This document shows positions 9,812 through 19,207 of a DNA stretch of 64,000 nt, one piece after another. The DNA is taken from contig NZ_CP060718.1 in NCBI RefSeq assembly GCF_014396785.1, forward strand, positions 516,501-580,500, in the 5' to 3' direction. The DNA is from Sphingomonas lutea (GTDB taxonomy: Bacteria > Pseudomonadota > Alphaproteobacteria > Sphingomonadales > Sphingomonadaceae). The number at the start of each line of letters is the position of its first letter. Position 1 is the stretch's first letter. Both the position numbers and the translations under genes were made by a program. A model generated the notes under the pieces. It was not told the origin of the DNA and did not search any database. It was given only the letters and a program-made list of their open reading frames with translations.

Positions 9812-11887
9812 TTACTCCCAGATCTTCACGCGCTCCGCCGGTGGCAGATAAAGCTTGTCGCCCGGCTTAACGTCGAACGCGTCATACCAGGCGTCGTGAT
9901 TGCGCACGCTGAAGGTGCGGAACTTGCTCGGGCTGTGGACGCCCGACAGGATATTCTTGCGCAACTCGGCTTCGCGGATTGCGACCTTGTTGACCTGCGC
10001 GCGGCCCATGAAGAAGCGCTGATCGCCGGTCGTTCCGGCGATGATCGGCGCGGGCTTGCCCTTCAGCGATATCTTGTAGGCGTCATAGGCGACCGCAAGC
10101 CCGGCATTGTCCGCGATATTCTCGCCCAGCGTCTGTGCGCCGCGGATGTGCAGCCCCGGCAGCGGCTCATAGGCATTATATTGCGCGACGAGCTTTGCCT
10201 TGCGCTGGTCGAATGCGGCAAGATCCTCCGGCGTCCACCAGCTGTTGAGCCGGCCCTGCGGGTCGAACTTGCTGCCCTGGTCGTCGAAATGGTGGCTGAT
10301 TTCGTGGCCGATGACGTAGCCGATCGCGCCGTAATTGACCGCCGGGTCGGCGGCGATGTCGAAGTGCGGGGCCTGCAGATAGGCCGCCGGGAACACGATC
10401 TGGTTGTTGACCGCGCTGGCATAAGCGTTGGCGGTGATCGGCATCATCCACCATTCGCCGCGTTCGACCGGCTGGTCGATCCGCGCAAGCTGCCGGTCCC
10501 ATTCGAACGCCCCGGCGCGCTTGAGATTGCCGTAGGCGTCGGCGCGATCGACGTTGAGGCCGGCGTAACTGCGCCACTTGTCCGGATAGCCGATCATCGG
10601 CGTAAATGCCGCCAGCTTGGCGCGCGCCTTGGCCCGCGTCGGTGCGGTCATCCACGACAGATTGGCAAGGCGACGGTCCATCGCGGCCAGCACGTTCTTG
10701 ACCAGTTCGTCCATCGCCGCCTTGGTCGCGGGGGTGAAGTGGCGGTCGATGTAGGGCTTGGACACCGCGTCGGTCATCGCTGCGCCGGTCAGTTCGATCG
10801 CCTGCATCCACCGCGGCGGCGCTTCAGTGGCGCCGCCGATCGTCCCGCCCGAAAAGGCAAATTCCGCGTCTTGGAAGGCCTTTGGCAAAGCCATCGCCCG
10901 GTCCTTGGCCAGACGCACGGTCAGCCAGTCACGCAGCACGGGCAGCGGCGTATCCCCCCACAGCTTCGCGATCGCGCTGATCGCGCTCGTCTCACCGACG
11001 ATCAGGTTGCGCCGCTGGCCCAGTCCGGCCGCCCCAAGATAGGCATCCCAATCCAGCCCCGGCGCCTTCGCCTTGAGGTCGGCGATCGTCCACAGATTGT
11101 ACGTCTTGTCGGCGTCGCGCGAATCGGCGACCGGCCACTGCGCCTGCGCAATCGCGCGTTCGAACACATAGACCGCCGCCGCCCGCGCCGTGACCGACGA
11201 TGCCGGCGCCTCGGTCAGCGTCAGCAGGCGCGCGACATGATCGCGATAAGCGGCCTGCGCCTTGGCCGAATCGGCATCGTCCTTCAGATAATAATCGCGG
11301 TTGGGCATGCCGAGACCGCCCTGTGCCACGAACGCCGTGTAGGCTGCGGGGTTCTTCGGATCCTGACCGATGCCGATTTCGAAGGGCGAGGGGAAGTAGC
11401 GCGGCATCCGGCCTACCGGAGGCGTGCCCTGCCAGTAGCGCGTCGCCTTGCCCATCTCGGCCGCCAGCGCCGAGCGGTCGCGTGCGGCATCGAGCAAGGC
11501 GACATCCGCTAGCAACGGCGCGGCACCGCGCGCGTCGATCGCCGCCTGGTCGTTCAAAGCGGCGAGATAGTCGACCATCCGCGCATCGTCGCCGGTCAGC
11601 GAAGCGCGCTTGGTCTGCATCTCGTCGAGGATCGTCCGCACCTGGCTAGCGGCAAGTTCATTGAGCCGCGACACCTGGCTGAAGGCGCCACTGTCGGACG
11701 GGATTTTGACCGTCTTTGCCCAACTGCCGTTGACATAGGACCAGAAATCGTCGCCCGGCTTGACCGATGGATCGGCGGACGCGGTATCGACTCCGAATGT
11801 GCCCCAGGCGGGCTTGGCGGGCGCGGTCTGCGCCAGAGCGCTGCCCGCCATCAGGACCGATGCGAAACCCAACAGATACGCGCGCAT
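9812..11887 (-). CDS. M13 family (neprilysin-like) metalloendopeptidase
   Basis: 691-aa exported zinc peptidase that cuts small peptides in the periplasm. A signal peptide ([20 protein letters not shown], residues 1-20) is followed by the M13 N-terminal domain, including [14 protein letters not shown]. The catalytic domain has [14 protein letters not shown] (HExxH with the extra histidine) and [13 protein letters not shown], which supplies the third zinc ligand glutamate (ExxxD). The C-terminus keeps [20 protein letters not shown] at 11887 is chosen because it precedes the signal peptide. Confidence 0.95.
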   Translation of the reverse strand: MRAYLLGFASVLMAGSALAQTAPAKPAWGTFGVDTASADPSVKPGDDFWSYVNGSWAKTVKIPSDSGAFSQVSRLNELAASQVRTILDEMQTKRASLTGDDARMVDYLAALNDQAAIDARGAAPLLADVALLDAARDRSALAAEMGKATRYWQGTPPVGRMPRYFPSPFEIGIGQDPKNPAAYTAFVAQGGLGMPNRDYYLKDDADSAKAQAAYRDHVARLLTLTEAPASSVTARAAAVYVFERAIAQAQWPVADSRDADKTYNLWTIADLKAKAPGLDWDAYLGAAGLGQRRNLIVGETSAISAIAKLWGDTPLPVLRDWLTVRLAKDRAMALPKAFQDAEFAFSGGTIGGATEAPPRWMQAIELTGAAMTDAVSKPYIDRHFTPATKAAMDELVKNVLAAMDRRLANLSWMTAPTRAKARAKLAAFTPMIGYPDKWRSYAGLNVDRADAYGNLKRAGAFEWDRQLARIDQPVERGEWWMMPITANAYASAVNNQIVFPAAYLQAPHFDIAADPAVNYGAIGYVIGHEISHHFDDQGSKFDPQGRLNSWWTPEDLAAFDQRKAKLVAQYNAYEPLPGLHIRGAQTLGENIADNAGLAVAYDAYKISLKGKPAPIIAGTTGDQRFFMGRAQVNKVAIREAELRKNILSGVHSPSKFRTFSVRNHDAWYDAFDVKPGDKLYLPPAERVKIWE

Positions 11888-12001
11888 AAGACACTCCCCT
11901 GGTACAGGCGGGCATGCTGTCGAACTGACGCGCCCGGCACAAGGGGCAGCTTCACGCGCGCGGGCTTTTCCAAACCGCGCCAAGTCCCTATAGGCGCGCC
12001 C

Positions 12002-12913
12002 GTGCCCACCACAGCGATGACCAATCCAGCCGCGCTTCCGGCCGACTGGCGCGACATCCTCGCGCTCACCAAGCCGCGCGTGATGTACCTCGTGGTGTTC
12101 ACCGCAATTGCCGGAATGCTTGCCGCACCGCAGTTCCCGCCGCTGGCGCTCGGCTTTACCGCCATCCTATGCATCGCGCTTGCCGCCGGCGCTTGCGGCG
12201 CGCTCAATCAGTGGCATGAGGTCGAACTCGACGCGAAGATGCGCCGCACCGCCAACCGTCCGCTGCCCGCGGGGCGCATGGACCGCCAGTCGGCGCTCCA
12301 CTTCGGGGTGGGCCTCAGCTTCTTTTCGGTGATCCTGATGGGGGTCGCGGCCAACTGGCTGGCGGCCGTGCTGCTGGCCGCGTCTATTCTGTTCTACGTC
12401 ATCATCTACACCGTGTGGCTGAAGCCGCGGACACCGCAGAACATCGTCATCGGCGGCGCCGCCGGCGCGTTCCCGCCGCTGATCGGCTGGGTCGCCGCCG
12501 CGGGGCAAATTAGCACGCTGCCGGTGCTTCTGTTTGCGATCATTTTCCTGTGGACACCGCCGCATTTCTGGGCGCTGTCGCTGTTCGTCCGTTCCGATTA
12601 CGCCGCCGCAGGCATTCCCATGCTTCCGGTCGTCGCGGGCCCGCAGCCGACGCGCGGCCAGATTTTCCTTTACAGCCTGCCGATGGCCGCCGCGGCGATT
12701 GCGCCTTGGCCGCTCGGCCTCGCCGGCCCGGTCTATGGCGTCTCGGCGATCATCCTCAACCTCGTCTTCCTGGTCCTTGCCGCGCGCGTGCTTGCCAATC
12801 GCGCGACCGAGCCCGCGCAGATGGAGCCCGAGAAGCATTTGTTCGGATTCTCGGTTTTCTATCTGTTTGCGTTGTTCACCGTGCTGGTTATCGACCGTTT
12901 CCTGCCATGGTGA
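12002..12913 (+). CDS. ctaB: protohaem IX farnesyltransferase
   Basis: Inner-membrane prenyltransferase that makes haem O from haem B, the first step to haem A for the aa3 oxidase. The 303-aa, multi-helix protein has [21 protein letters not shown] (given in part: the N-x3-E/D-x2-D-x-M-x-RT-x2-RP signature) and [14 protein letters not shown]. Start is GTG 12002 or ATG 12017. Its stop overlaps the start of the 40-aa gene, and ctaG follows, the usual order in alphaproteobacterial cta clusters. Confidence 0.96.
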   Translation: MPTTAMTNPAALPADWRDILALTKPRVMYLVVFTAIAGMLAAPQFPPLALGFTAILCIALAAGACGALNQWHEVELDAKMRRTANRPLPAGRMDRQSALHFGVGLSFFSVILMGVAANWLAAVLLAASILFYVIIYTVWLKPRTPQNIVIGGAAGAFPPLIGWVAAAGQISTLPVLLFAIIFLWTPPHFWALSLFVRSDYAAAGIPMLPVVAGPQPTRGQIFLYSLPMAAAAIAPWPLGLAGPVYGVSAIILNLVFLVLAARVLANRATEPAQMEPEKHLFGFSVFYLFALFTVLVIDRFLPW

Positions 12914-13035
12914 TGCCGGAAGGAGAGATTGTCCGGCGCCAGCGGGCGCGGGCGCGGATCATGGCCTTGCTGCTCGGCGGCTTCGTCGTGCTTCTGTTTT
13001 TCGTCACCCTCGCCAAGATCGGGCTTGGAACGTGA
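12913..13035 (+). CDS. 40-aa single-helix protein between ctaB and ctaG
   Basis: ATG at 12913 overlaps the ctaB stop (TGATG), and its own TGA overlaps the ctaG GTG start. The product has a basic head (EIVRRQRARAR) and one membrane helix (about residues 17-36). GTG 12910 or ATG 12907 would add one or two residues. Small membrane proteins at this point of cox clusters are common in alphaproteobacteria and thought to belong to the oxidase or its assembly. The exact role is not known to me. Confidence 0.75.
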   Translation: MPEGEIVRRQRARARIMALLLGGFVVLLFFVTLAKIGLGT

Positions 13036-13588
13036 CTGCCATCGTCCAGCGTGACGAGCGCAAGAACGCGCGCACCGCGATGCTGATGGGGCTGCTCGTC
13101 GCGGCCATGGTCGGCCTCGCCTTCGCGTCGGTGCCGCTCTACCGCTTGTTCTGCGAGCTGACCGGCTTCGACGGCACCCCCTGCGGGCCAGCCAGGCGCC
13201 CGGTGCAGTGGCGGGCCAGATTGGCGTGCGCTTCGATGCCAACATCCATCCCGGTCTGCCGTGGAAATTCGCGCCGGTGCAGCGGACCGTGCGCATTGCA
13301 CCGGGCGCCCGCACGCAGGTTGCCTACACTGCGCAGAACCTGACCGCGCGGCCGGTGACGGGCCAGGCGGTGTTCAACGTCACGCCGGCCCAGGCCGCGC
13401 CCTATTTCAGTAAGATCGAATGCTTCTGCTTCACTGAGCAGACGCTGAGCCCGGGCGAAAAGGTCAACATGCCGATCATCTTCTTCATCGATCCCGCGAT
13501 CCTCAAGGACGAAAATACCCGGAAGATCGACGAGATCACGCTCAGCTACACATTTTACCCGGTGGAAAGTGCGCAAGCAGGCCGCTAG
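13032..13588 (+). pseudogene. ctaG: cytochrome c oxidase copper-assembly protein CtaG, one-base frameshift
   Basis: CtaG/Cox11 delivers copper to the CuB site of subunit I. The GTG at 13032 gives a cytoplasmic head, one membrane helix and VPLYRLFCELTGFDGT. At a C5 run (13177-13181) the frame is lost; the -1 frame continues as PLRASQAPGAVAGQ, VRFDANIHPGLPW and the copper motif IECFCFTEQTL, ending at 13588. Restoring one C gives a normal 185-aa CtaG. Since coxA and coxB are intact and need CtaG, a consensus error is more likely than a dead gene. Confidence 0.85.
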
Positions 13589-13623
13589 AGCCGCACGCAA
13601 AGGCTAGAGGAAAGCTTCACGAA

Positions 13624-14442
13624 ATGGCCGCGACGAAGAACCACGATTATCATTTGGTCGATCCCGATCCCTGGCCGCTGATCGGCGCCATCGCCGGCGG
13701 CGTGATGTTCGGCGGGCTGGTCATGTGGATGCATGACAATGCCTACGGCAAGTTTCTCTTTGCCCTCGGTTTCGCGGGGGTCCTCGTCACCATGTATAAT
13801 TGGTGGAAGAACACCGTGACCGAAGCGCACACCGGCTATCATACGCCGGTCGTGCAGCTGCACCTGCGCTACGGCATGATCATGTTCATTGCTTCGGAAG
13901 TGATGTTCTTCGTCGCCTGGTTCTGGGCGTTTTTCGATGCGTCGCTCTTCCCCTCGTCGGTCGATGCCGTCGGCGGGCAATGGCCGCCGAAGGGGATCGA
14001 AGTGCTCGACCCGTGGGGCTATCCCTTGCTCAACACGATGATCCTGCTGTGCTCGGGCACGACCGTGACGTGGGCGCATCATTCGCTGATCAACGGCGAC
14101 CGCGAAGGGCTCAAGCTCGGCCTTTGGCTGACGATCCTGCTCGGCCTCCTGTTCTCGGGCGTGCAAGCGTATGAGTACATCCACGCGCCATTCGACTTCA
14201 AAGGCAATGTCTACGGCGCGACGTTCTTCATGGCGACCGGCTTCCACGGGTTCCACGTCATCGTCGGCACCATCTTCCTCGCCGTGTGCCTGGCTCGCGC
14301 CTACAAGGGCGATTTCACGCCCAAGCAGCATTTCGGCTTCGAAGCGGCCGCATGGTACTGGCACTTCGTCGACGTCGTATGGCTGTTCCTGTTCTGCTCG
14401 ATCTACGTGTGGGGCGGCTGGGGCGCGCCGACCCACGGCTAG
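13624..14442 (+). CDS. coxC: cytochrome c oxidase subunit III
   Basis: 272-aa, seven-helix structural subunit of the aa3 oxidase. Recognisable stretches are HDYHLVDPDPWPL at the N-terminus, HTGYHTPVVQLHLRYGM, FVAWFWAFFDASL and the C-terminal AWYWHFVDVVWLFLF. The E/H residues that line the subunit III cleft are kept. It follows ctaG by 35 bases and is followed by the DUF983 and SURF1 genes. Confidence 0.97.
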   Translation: MAATKNHDYHLVDPDPWPLIGAIAGGVMFGGLVMWMHDNAYGKFLFALGFAGVLVTMYNWWKNTVTEAHTGYHTPVVQLHLRYGMIMFIASEVMFFVAWFWAFFDASLFPSSVDAVGGQWPPKGIEVLDPWGYPLLNTMILLCSGTTVTWAHHSLINGDREGLKLGLWLTILLGLLFSGVQAYEYIHAPFDFKGNVYGATFFMATGFHGFHVIVGTIFLAVCLARAYKGDFTPKQHFGFEAAAWYWHFVDVVWLFLFCSIYVWGGWGAPTHG

Positions 14443-14447
14443 CCCGG

Positions 14448-14804
14448 ATGGCGGAGCCTGAGCTCCCGGCCATCGCGCTCAAAGGGCTGTGTCCGCGATG
14501 CGGTGCGCCGGGCCTGTTCGTGGGGCCCGTGCGCTTTGCCGATCGCTGCCGGTCGTGCGGGCTGGACTTTGCGGCCTTCAATGTCGGTGATGGCCCGGCC
14601 GCCTTCCTCATCTTCATCGTCGGCGCGGTCGTGACCGTCGGCGCCTTGGTGCTCGACGGTGCGGCGCAGCCGGCCTGGTGGGTGCACCTCGTCTGGGTGC
14701 CTGTGACGGCGGCCCTGACCATCGGCGGCCTGCGCCTGGGCAAGGCCTGGCTGCTCGCCCAGGAATATCGCCACCGCGCCCGCGAAGGACGAATCGTCAA
14801 ATGA
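14448..14804 (+). CDS. DUF983 family membrane protein
   Basis: 118 aa. Two CxxC pairs at the N-terminus (CPRCGAPGLF and CRSCGLDF) suggest a small zinc knuckle, followed by two membrane helices (about 48-70 and 76-95) and a basic tail. DUF983 genes regularly sit between coxC and surf1 in alphaproteobacteria, so a part in oxidase biogenesis is inferred, not shown. Starts five bases after coxC; its TGA overlaps the next ATG. Confidence 0.85.
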   Translation: MAEPELPAIALKGLCPRCGAPGLFVGPVRFADRCRSCGLDFAAFNVGDGPAAFLIFIVGAVVTVGALVLDGAAQPAWWVHLVWVPVTAALTIGGLRLGKAWLLAQEYRHRAREGRIVK

Positions 14805-15397
14805 AGCGCCTTCCGCTCATCCCGACCATCGTCGTCCTTGCTGCCGTCGCGGTGATGATCGGGCTCGGTGTGTGGCAGCTGCAGCGCGCGAAGTGGAAGG
14901 AGGGGCTGCTCGCCCAATATGCGGCCGCGCAGAAAAAGCCGCCGATCAGCTGGCCGACCATGCTCGGCAAGGACGAGACGTTGCCTCTCTTTCGCTACGC
15001 CACCGGCATGTGCGTGCGCCCGGTCGGCCGGCGCGCCGTCGCCGGGCAGAATCGCGCGGGCGAAAGCGGCTATGCGCATGTCGTCGACTGCATGACCGGA
15101 GGCCTCGAAGGCCCGGGCATGAGCGTCGAGATCGGATGGTCGAAGGACCCCAACGCCCGCATCGACTGGCGCGGAGGACTGGTTAGCGGCGTCATCGCGC
15201 CCGACCGCCGTTCGCGCATCCGCCTTGTCGCCGCAACGCCGCCGCCGGGGCTTCAGGCAAGCGCGCCGCCGTCCACAGCGGGCATTTCCAACAACCACAG
15301 GATGTACGCCATCCAATGGTTCGCCTTCGCCCTCATCGCGCTGGTCATCTACGCGCTTGCGGTGCGCAAGCGGCTGATGCCGGAACCGCCCAAATGA
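14801..15397 (+). CDS. SURF1-family oxidase assembly protein (aa3 locus)
   Basis: 198-aa membrane protein helping haem a insertion into subunit I. An N-terminal helix leads into GVWQLQRAKWKEGL, the SURF1 hallmark. A periplasmic domain follows and a C-terminal helix begins after NNHRMYAIQWFAFA, the conserved end motif. ATG 14801 overlaps the DUF983 stop. A second SURF1 gene lies at the end of the cyo operon (63483 onward), so each terminal oxidase has its own. Confidence 0.92.
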   Translation: MKRLPLIPTIVVLAAVAVMIGLGVWQLQRAKWKEGLLAQYAAAQKKPPISWPTMLGKDETLPLFRYATGMCVRPVGRRAVAGQNRAGESGYAHVVDCMTGGLEGPGMSVEIGWSKDPNARIDWRGGLVSGVIAPDRRSRIRLVAATPPPGLQASAPPSTAGISNNHRMYAIQWFAFALIALVIYALAVRKRLMPEPPK

Positions 15398-16620
15398 TGG
15401 CGTTGACCACCCTCGCTAACGGCCTGCGCGTTGCCAGTCGTCCGATGGCTAGCGTCGAGACCGTCGCGGTCGGCCTCTATGCCCCGACCGGCTCGCGTTA
15501 CGAGCCCGAACGTCTCAACGGCATCGCGCATCTGTTCGAGCATATGGTGTTCAAGGGCGCGGGCGGCCGGTCGGCGCGCCAGATCAGCGAGGCAATCGAG
15601 GATGTCGGCGGCGACCTCAACGCCTCGACCGACCGCGAGCTGACCGCTTTCTACGCCAGCCTGCTTGCGCCCGATTTGCCGCTCGGGGTCGCCATCCTGG
15701 CCGACCTCATCCGCCGCCCGCATTTCGACGCGGGCCATCTCGAGCTTGAAAAGAAGGTCGTGCTGCAGGAGCTGGCCGAGGCCAAGGACACCGGCTCGGA
15801 CATCATCTTCGACCACCTCCAGGACGCCGCCTTCCCGCGCCAGCCGATCGGCCGCTCGGTGCTCGGCAGTGATCGCAGCATCCGCGAGGTCACGCCCGAC
15901 GACCTCGACGACTGGCGCGTCGGACAATATGCGCCCGGCCGCCTGGTCCTCGTCGCGGCGGGTAAGCTGGAGCATCAGCAGTTGGTCGACCTGGCCGAGG
16001 CGGCGTTCGGCGACATGGCCCCGGGGCCGATCCCGACGGCGGATGCGGCGGGCTTCGTCGGCGGCAATCGCTACGAGCGGCGTCGTGGCGAGCAAGCCCA
16101 TATCGCGCTCGCACTGGCCGCGCCCGAATGGGGGTCGCCGCTGGCCTACGCTTCGCAGCTATTCGCCGACGTTGCCGGCGCCGGTGCCTCGTCGCGGCTG
16201 TTCCAGCAGCTGCGCGAGGAGCAGGGACTGGCTTACTCCGTCGCCGCTGCAACGCAGAATTACGCCGATAGCGGACTGATGTGGGCCTATGCCGCGACCC
16301 ACCGCAACGATGCGCCATGGGCCCTGGGCGAAATCGAGCGCGTCCTTGCCGAGGTCGCCCGCGACCTCGAACCGCGCGAGCTCGAACGCGCCCGCGCCCT
16401 CGCCAAGGCCAGCATGATGATGAGCCTCGAAAGCTGCTGGGGGCAGGCGAGCTATCTCGCAACCCGGCTGCTGCGCGACGGTGCGCTGGTCGAACCGTCG
16501 GCGATCGTCGCGCGCCTCGATGCGGTCACGCTCGACGAGGTGCGCAGCGCGGGCGCGCGGATGCTGTCCGGCCCGCGCGCCATCGCCTGCGTTGGGACCA
16601 AGCTGGCCCTCGCCGCGTGA
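15394..16620 (+). CDS. M16 family zinc peptidase (processing-peptidase-like)
   Basis: 408-aa inverzincin. The catalytic HxxEH is HLFEHMVFKG near residue 50, and the distal zinc glutamate lies in ELEKKVVLQELAEAKD about 75 residues on. The second, inactive half is present with the substrate-binding R/Y region (GASSRLFQQLREEQGLAYSV). It is a cytoplasmic or periplasmic PqqL/MPP-type enzyme; no signal peptide is seen. ATG 15394 overlaps the SURF1 stop (ATGATG), so start at 15397 is equally possible. Linked by overlap to the next gene. Confidence 0.92.
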   Translation: MMALTTLANGLRVASRPMASVETVAVGLYAPTGSRYEPERLNGIAHLFEHMVFKGAGGRSARQISEAIEDVGGDLNASTDRELTAFYASLLAPDLPLGVAILADLIRRPHFDAGHLELEKKVVLQELAEAKDTGSDIIFDHLQDAAFPRQPIGRSVLGSDRSIREVTPDDLDDWRVGQYAPGRLVLVAAGKLEHQQLVDLAEAAFGDMAPGPIPTADAAGFVGGNRYERRRGEQAHIALALAAPEWGSPLAYASQLFADVAGAGASSRLFQQLREEQGLAYSVAAATQNYADSGLMWAYAATHRNDAPWALGEIERVLAEVARDLEPRELERARALAKASMMMSLESCWGQASYLATRLLRDGALVEPSAIVARLDAVTLDEVRSAGARMLSGPRAIACVGTKLALAA

Positions 16621-17480
16621 CCGACCTCATCACGCTCGTCGCGGAGCCGTGGGACGACTGGGGCTTGATTGACAGCGGACATGGCCAGAAGCTCGAACGC
16701 TACGGCCGCTTCACCGTCGCGCGGCCCGAACCGCAGGCGATGTGGGTGCCTGCACAAGCGGCGTGGGACCCGGACGCGACCTTCGTCCCCGGATCGGACG
16801 AGGAAGGCGGCGGCCGCTGGGTCCAGCACCGCCCTGTTCCTGCAACGTGGGAATTGGCGCGCGGCGGCGTGCGCTTCCACGGATCGTTGACGCCCTTCCG
16901 CCACCTTGGTTTCTTCCCCGACATGGCGCCGCAATGGGATTGGATGCGGGACCGCTCCGACGGTGCTGAAGTGCTCAACCTGTTTGGCTACACCGGGGTC
17001 GGCACGCTCCTGCTCAGCGAAGCGGGCGGAACCCTCGTCCACGTCGATGCCTCGAAGAAGTCGGTCGAGCAGGGCAAGGCCAATGCCGCGCTTTCGGGCA
17101 TGGAAACGCGGCCGATCCGCTGGCTCACCGACGACGCGCGCAAATTCACCGCACGCGAAGTGCGGCGCGGCCGCCGTTACGACGGCATCCTGCTCGATCC
17201 GCCAAAGTTCGGGCGCGGTCCCGAAGGCGAGGTGTGGCGCCTGGAAGAGCATCTCGCGCCCCTGCTCGCCGACTGCCGCGCCTTGCTCGACGCCGACAGC
17301 CGCTTTCTCGTGCTCACCGTTTATGCCGTGCGCATGTCCGCGCTGGCGATCGGCGAGCTCGTTAGCCAGCTCTTCGCCGATCTCGGCGGGACGGTTGAAT
17401 GCGGAGAAATGGCGGTCCGTGAGAAGGCGCGCGGCCTGCTCCTGCCGACCGCGATCTTCGCCCGTTGGTCTAAGTCCTAG
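16617..17480 (+). CDS. class I SAM-dependent methyltransferase (RlmI-like)
   Basis: 287-aa protein with the SAM-binding motif LNLFGYTGVGTLLLSEAG near residue 120, acidic DASKKSVEQ at the end of strand 2, and LLDPPKFGRGP, the DPPKFG-type motif of the 23S rRNA cytosine methyltransferases (RlmI/K family). It lacks the N-terminal PUA domain, so the substrate is uncertain. GTG 16617 overlaps the M16 stop (GTGA). Its 3' end overlaps the convergent ccmB by 11 bases. Confidence 0.85.
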   Translation: MTDLITLVAEPWDDWGLIDSGHGQKLERYGRFTVARPEPQAMWVPAQAAWDPDATFVPGSDEEGGGRWVQHRPVPATWELARGGVRFHGSLTPFRHLGFFPDMAPQWDWMRDRSDGAEVLNLFGYTGVGTLLLSEAGGTLVHVDASKKSVEQGKANAALSGMETRPIRWLTDDARKFTAREVRRGRRYDGILLDPPKFGRGPEGEVWRLEEHLAPLLADCRALLDADSRFLVLTVYAVRMSALAIGELVSQLFADLGGTVECGEMAVREKARGLLLPTAIFARWSKS

Positions 17481-18087
17481 AAGCCCGAATCGCCGCGCCG
17501 GCCACGAACGGCGATCCCGCAGTCAGCAGCAACGACACCGCCGCTTCGAACAGCAGCGCCTCGCCGACCGCGAAGATGAGCAACGGCACCGCGAACGGCA
17601 GCAGCAACAGTCCCGCCAGCGCCCCCGCGCGCGGCAAACCGGCCGTCACCGCGGCCACCGCCACCGCCAATGCGGCAAGTCCCGGCGTCCCGATCGCTAG
17701 CGCCAGCATCACCCGCGCTAGCTGCGCGCCGTCCATCGCCAGCAGGGCCGAAGCGGGCAGAGCGGCGACCAGTAACAAGGGCGCGAAGGTCAGCCAGTGC
17801 GCGGCGGTCTTGGCAATGGCCACGCTCTCCTCCGCTAGGCCGCCAAGCGCGAGCTGGTCGAGCACGCCGCTCGCACGGTCGGGTTCGATCAACCGCTCGA
17901 TCGGCAACAGTGCGGCCGTCAGCGCGGCGATCCACAGAGTGCCTGTCGCCACGCGGCCGAGCAGCTGCGCGTCGGGCCCGATGGCGAAGGGCACCAATGT
18001 TGCGACCAGCAGGAAGAAGGCGATCGGCAGCCACGCCGGGCCCGCGAGGCCGCGCCGCACATCGCGCGCGATCAACCGGCCGATCAT
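17470..18087 (-). CDS. ccmB: haem exporter membrane protein CcmB
   Basis: 205-aa, six-helix permease of the CcmAB transporter used in System I cytochrome c maturation, working with CcmCDE to release holo-CcmE. The N-terminal IARDVRRGLAGPAWLPIAFF and internal RASGVLDQLALGGLAEE match CcmB. ATG 18087 overlaps the ccmA stop (ATGA), so the longer open frame reading back to 18111 is not used. The other ccm genes are not in the window. Confidence 0.92.
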   Translation of the reverse strand: MIGRLIARDVRRGLAGPAWLPIAFFLLVATLVPFAIGPDAQLLGRVATGTLWIAALTAALLPIERLIEPDRASGVLDQLALGGLAEESVAIAKTAAHWLTFAPLLLVAALPASALLAMDGAQLARVMLALAIGTPGLAALAVAVAAVTAGLPRAGALAGLLLLPFAVPLLIFAVGEALLFEAAVSLLLTAGSPFVAGAAIRASRT

Positions 18088-18635
18088 GCGTGAAGCTCCA
18101 GCACGCGCCACTCGCCCGGCAGCGGCTGGTGCGACGCGGCAAGCACCGCGCCGCCGCCCGCCCGATGCGCGCCGATCACGGCGGGCAGGCGCGCCAAGCC
18201 GTCGCCATCAAGTGCGTTGAGCGGCTCGTCGAGCAGCCACAGCGGCGCCCCCGACGCAACTACGCGCGCCAGCGTCGCTTTCTTCTGCTGCCCCGAAGAC
18301 AGCAGCCGCACCGGGATGGCGCTGAGGTGGCCGATGCCGAGCGCTTCCAGCGCCGCATCAGGCGATCCGCCCCAGAAGCGCAGCGCGGATCCCAGTGGCA
18401 GTTCACGATCTAGCGCGGAATGTTCGTCGGCCAGCGCCAGCGGCGACCGCTCGACTTGCCCCCGCGCCGCAAGCAACAGTCCTGCCGCCAGGCGGATCAG
18501 GCTCGACTTGCCGCTGCCATTGGGCCCCGCGACGTGCAGCGCCTCGCCCGCGCCAAGCACGAAGCTCAAGCCTTCGAACAGCATTCGCCCGCCGCGATGC
18601 AGCGCGACCTCGTCGAACCGCAGCAACGCGCTCAC
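18084..18635 (-). CDS. ccmA: haem exporter ATP-binding protein CcmA
   Basis: 183-aa ABC ATPase partnered with CcmB. Walker A is GPNGSGKSSL near residue 37, the signature is LSSGQQKKATLARV, and Walker B is LWLLDEPLNALD. The domain is short, as usual for CcmA. GTG 18635 overlaps the TGA of the upstream metallopeptidase gene. Cytochrome c maturation fits the cytochrome c oxidase genes nearby. Confidence 0.94.
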   Translation of the reverse strand: MSALLRFDEVALHRGGRMLFEGLSFVLGAGEALHVAGPNGSGKSSLIRLAAGLLLAARGQVERSPLALADEHSALDRELPLGSALRFWGGSPDAALEALGIGHLSAIPVRLLSSGQQKKATLARVVASGAPLWLLDEPLNALDGDGLARLPAVIGAHRAGGGAVLAASHQPLPGEWRVLELHA

Positions 18636-19030
18636 GCGATACTATCCTCGAGCGCATGCATGTCGTCGTCGGAAAAGCCGAAATGATGCCCGATCTCGTG
18701 AATCAGCACATGCGCGATGAGGTGCTCAAGCGTGTCGTCGCCGTCGGCCCATTCGTCGAGGATGGGACGGCGGAATAGCCGTACGCGGTCGGGCAAGGTG
18801 CCCGATTGCTCGACGCTTTTCTCAGTCAGCGGCAGGCCCTCGTAGATGCCGGTGAGGTCGAACGGGTCGTCGATCCCCATGTCCTTGAGCGTCGCCTCGT
18901 CGGCGAAATCCTCGATGACCAGGACGACGTCTTTCAGATGCCCGGCGAACGGCTCGGGCAGCGCAGCCAGCGTGCGCCGTGCGATCTCCTCGAACTCTTC
19001 AACCGACGGCGGTGCCCCAAACGATCGCAT
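18632..19030 (-). CDS. minimal zincin-like metallopeptidase
   Basis: About 132 aa, a one-domain protein with a C-terminal zinc motif HEIGHHFGFSDDDMHALE (HExxHxxGxxD), the acidic third ligand position of the metallopeptidase family often annotated with DUF1025 (Pfam Zincin_1). It starts MRSFGAPPSVEEFEEIA; ATG 19030 is preferred over an ATG 12 codons upstream because the family begins here. First gene of the operon with ccmA and ccmB. Substrate unknown. Confidence 0.88.
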   Translation of the reverse strand: MRSFGAPPSVEEFEEIARRTLAALPEPFAGHLKDVVLVIEDFADEATLKDMGIDDPFDLTGIYEGLPLTEKSVEQSGTLPDRVRLFRRPILDEWADGDDTLEHLIAHVLIHEIGHHFGFSDDDMHALEDSIA

Positions 19031-19116
19031 GCGTCGCGCATAGGGGGTGCCGGGCGCGGCCCGCAAGGTTGCGCCGCCCGCCGCGCTTGCCTAGATGGGC
19101 CGCTTCCAGCGAATGC

Positions 19117-19207
19117 GGAGCGGTGGCCGAGTGGTCGAAGGCGCTCGCCTGGAAAGTGAGTATACGGCAAAACCGTATCGAGGGTTCGAATCCCTCCCGC
19201 TCCGCCA
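19117..19207 (+). tRNA. tRNA-Ser (anticodon GGA)
   Basis: A 91-nt class II tRNA with encoded CCA. Acceptor arm GGAGCGG pairs with CCGCTCC (19197-19203), the T arm is GAGGG-TTCGAAT-CCCTC, the anticodon loop contains CTGGAAA, and a long variable arm is present. Its CCA end abuts the dipZ stop codon on the other strand. No repeat or integrase is next to this copy. Confidence 0.97.

Noticed and set aside
9662..11512. 616-aa open frame on the plus strand
   Set aside because: Lies opposite the intact M13 peptidase gene and has no domain-like sequence.
13176..13182. Programmed frameshift in ctaG
   Set aside because: No clear slippery heptamer or downstream stimulator, and similar breaks occur at other homopolymers.
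18934..19207. Extension of the dipZ frame through the tRNA-Ser gene
   Set aside because: A one-base correction gives a family-typical end at 19208; a protein read through a tRNA is not credible.
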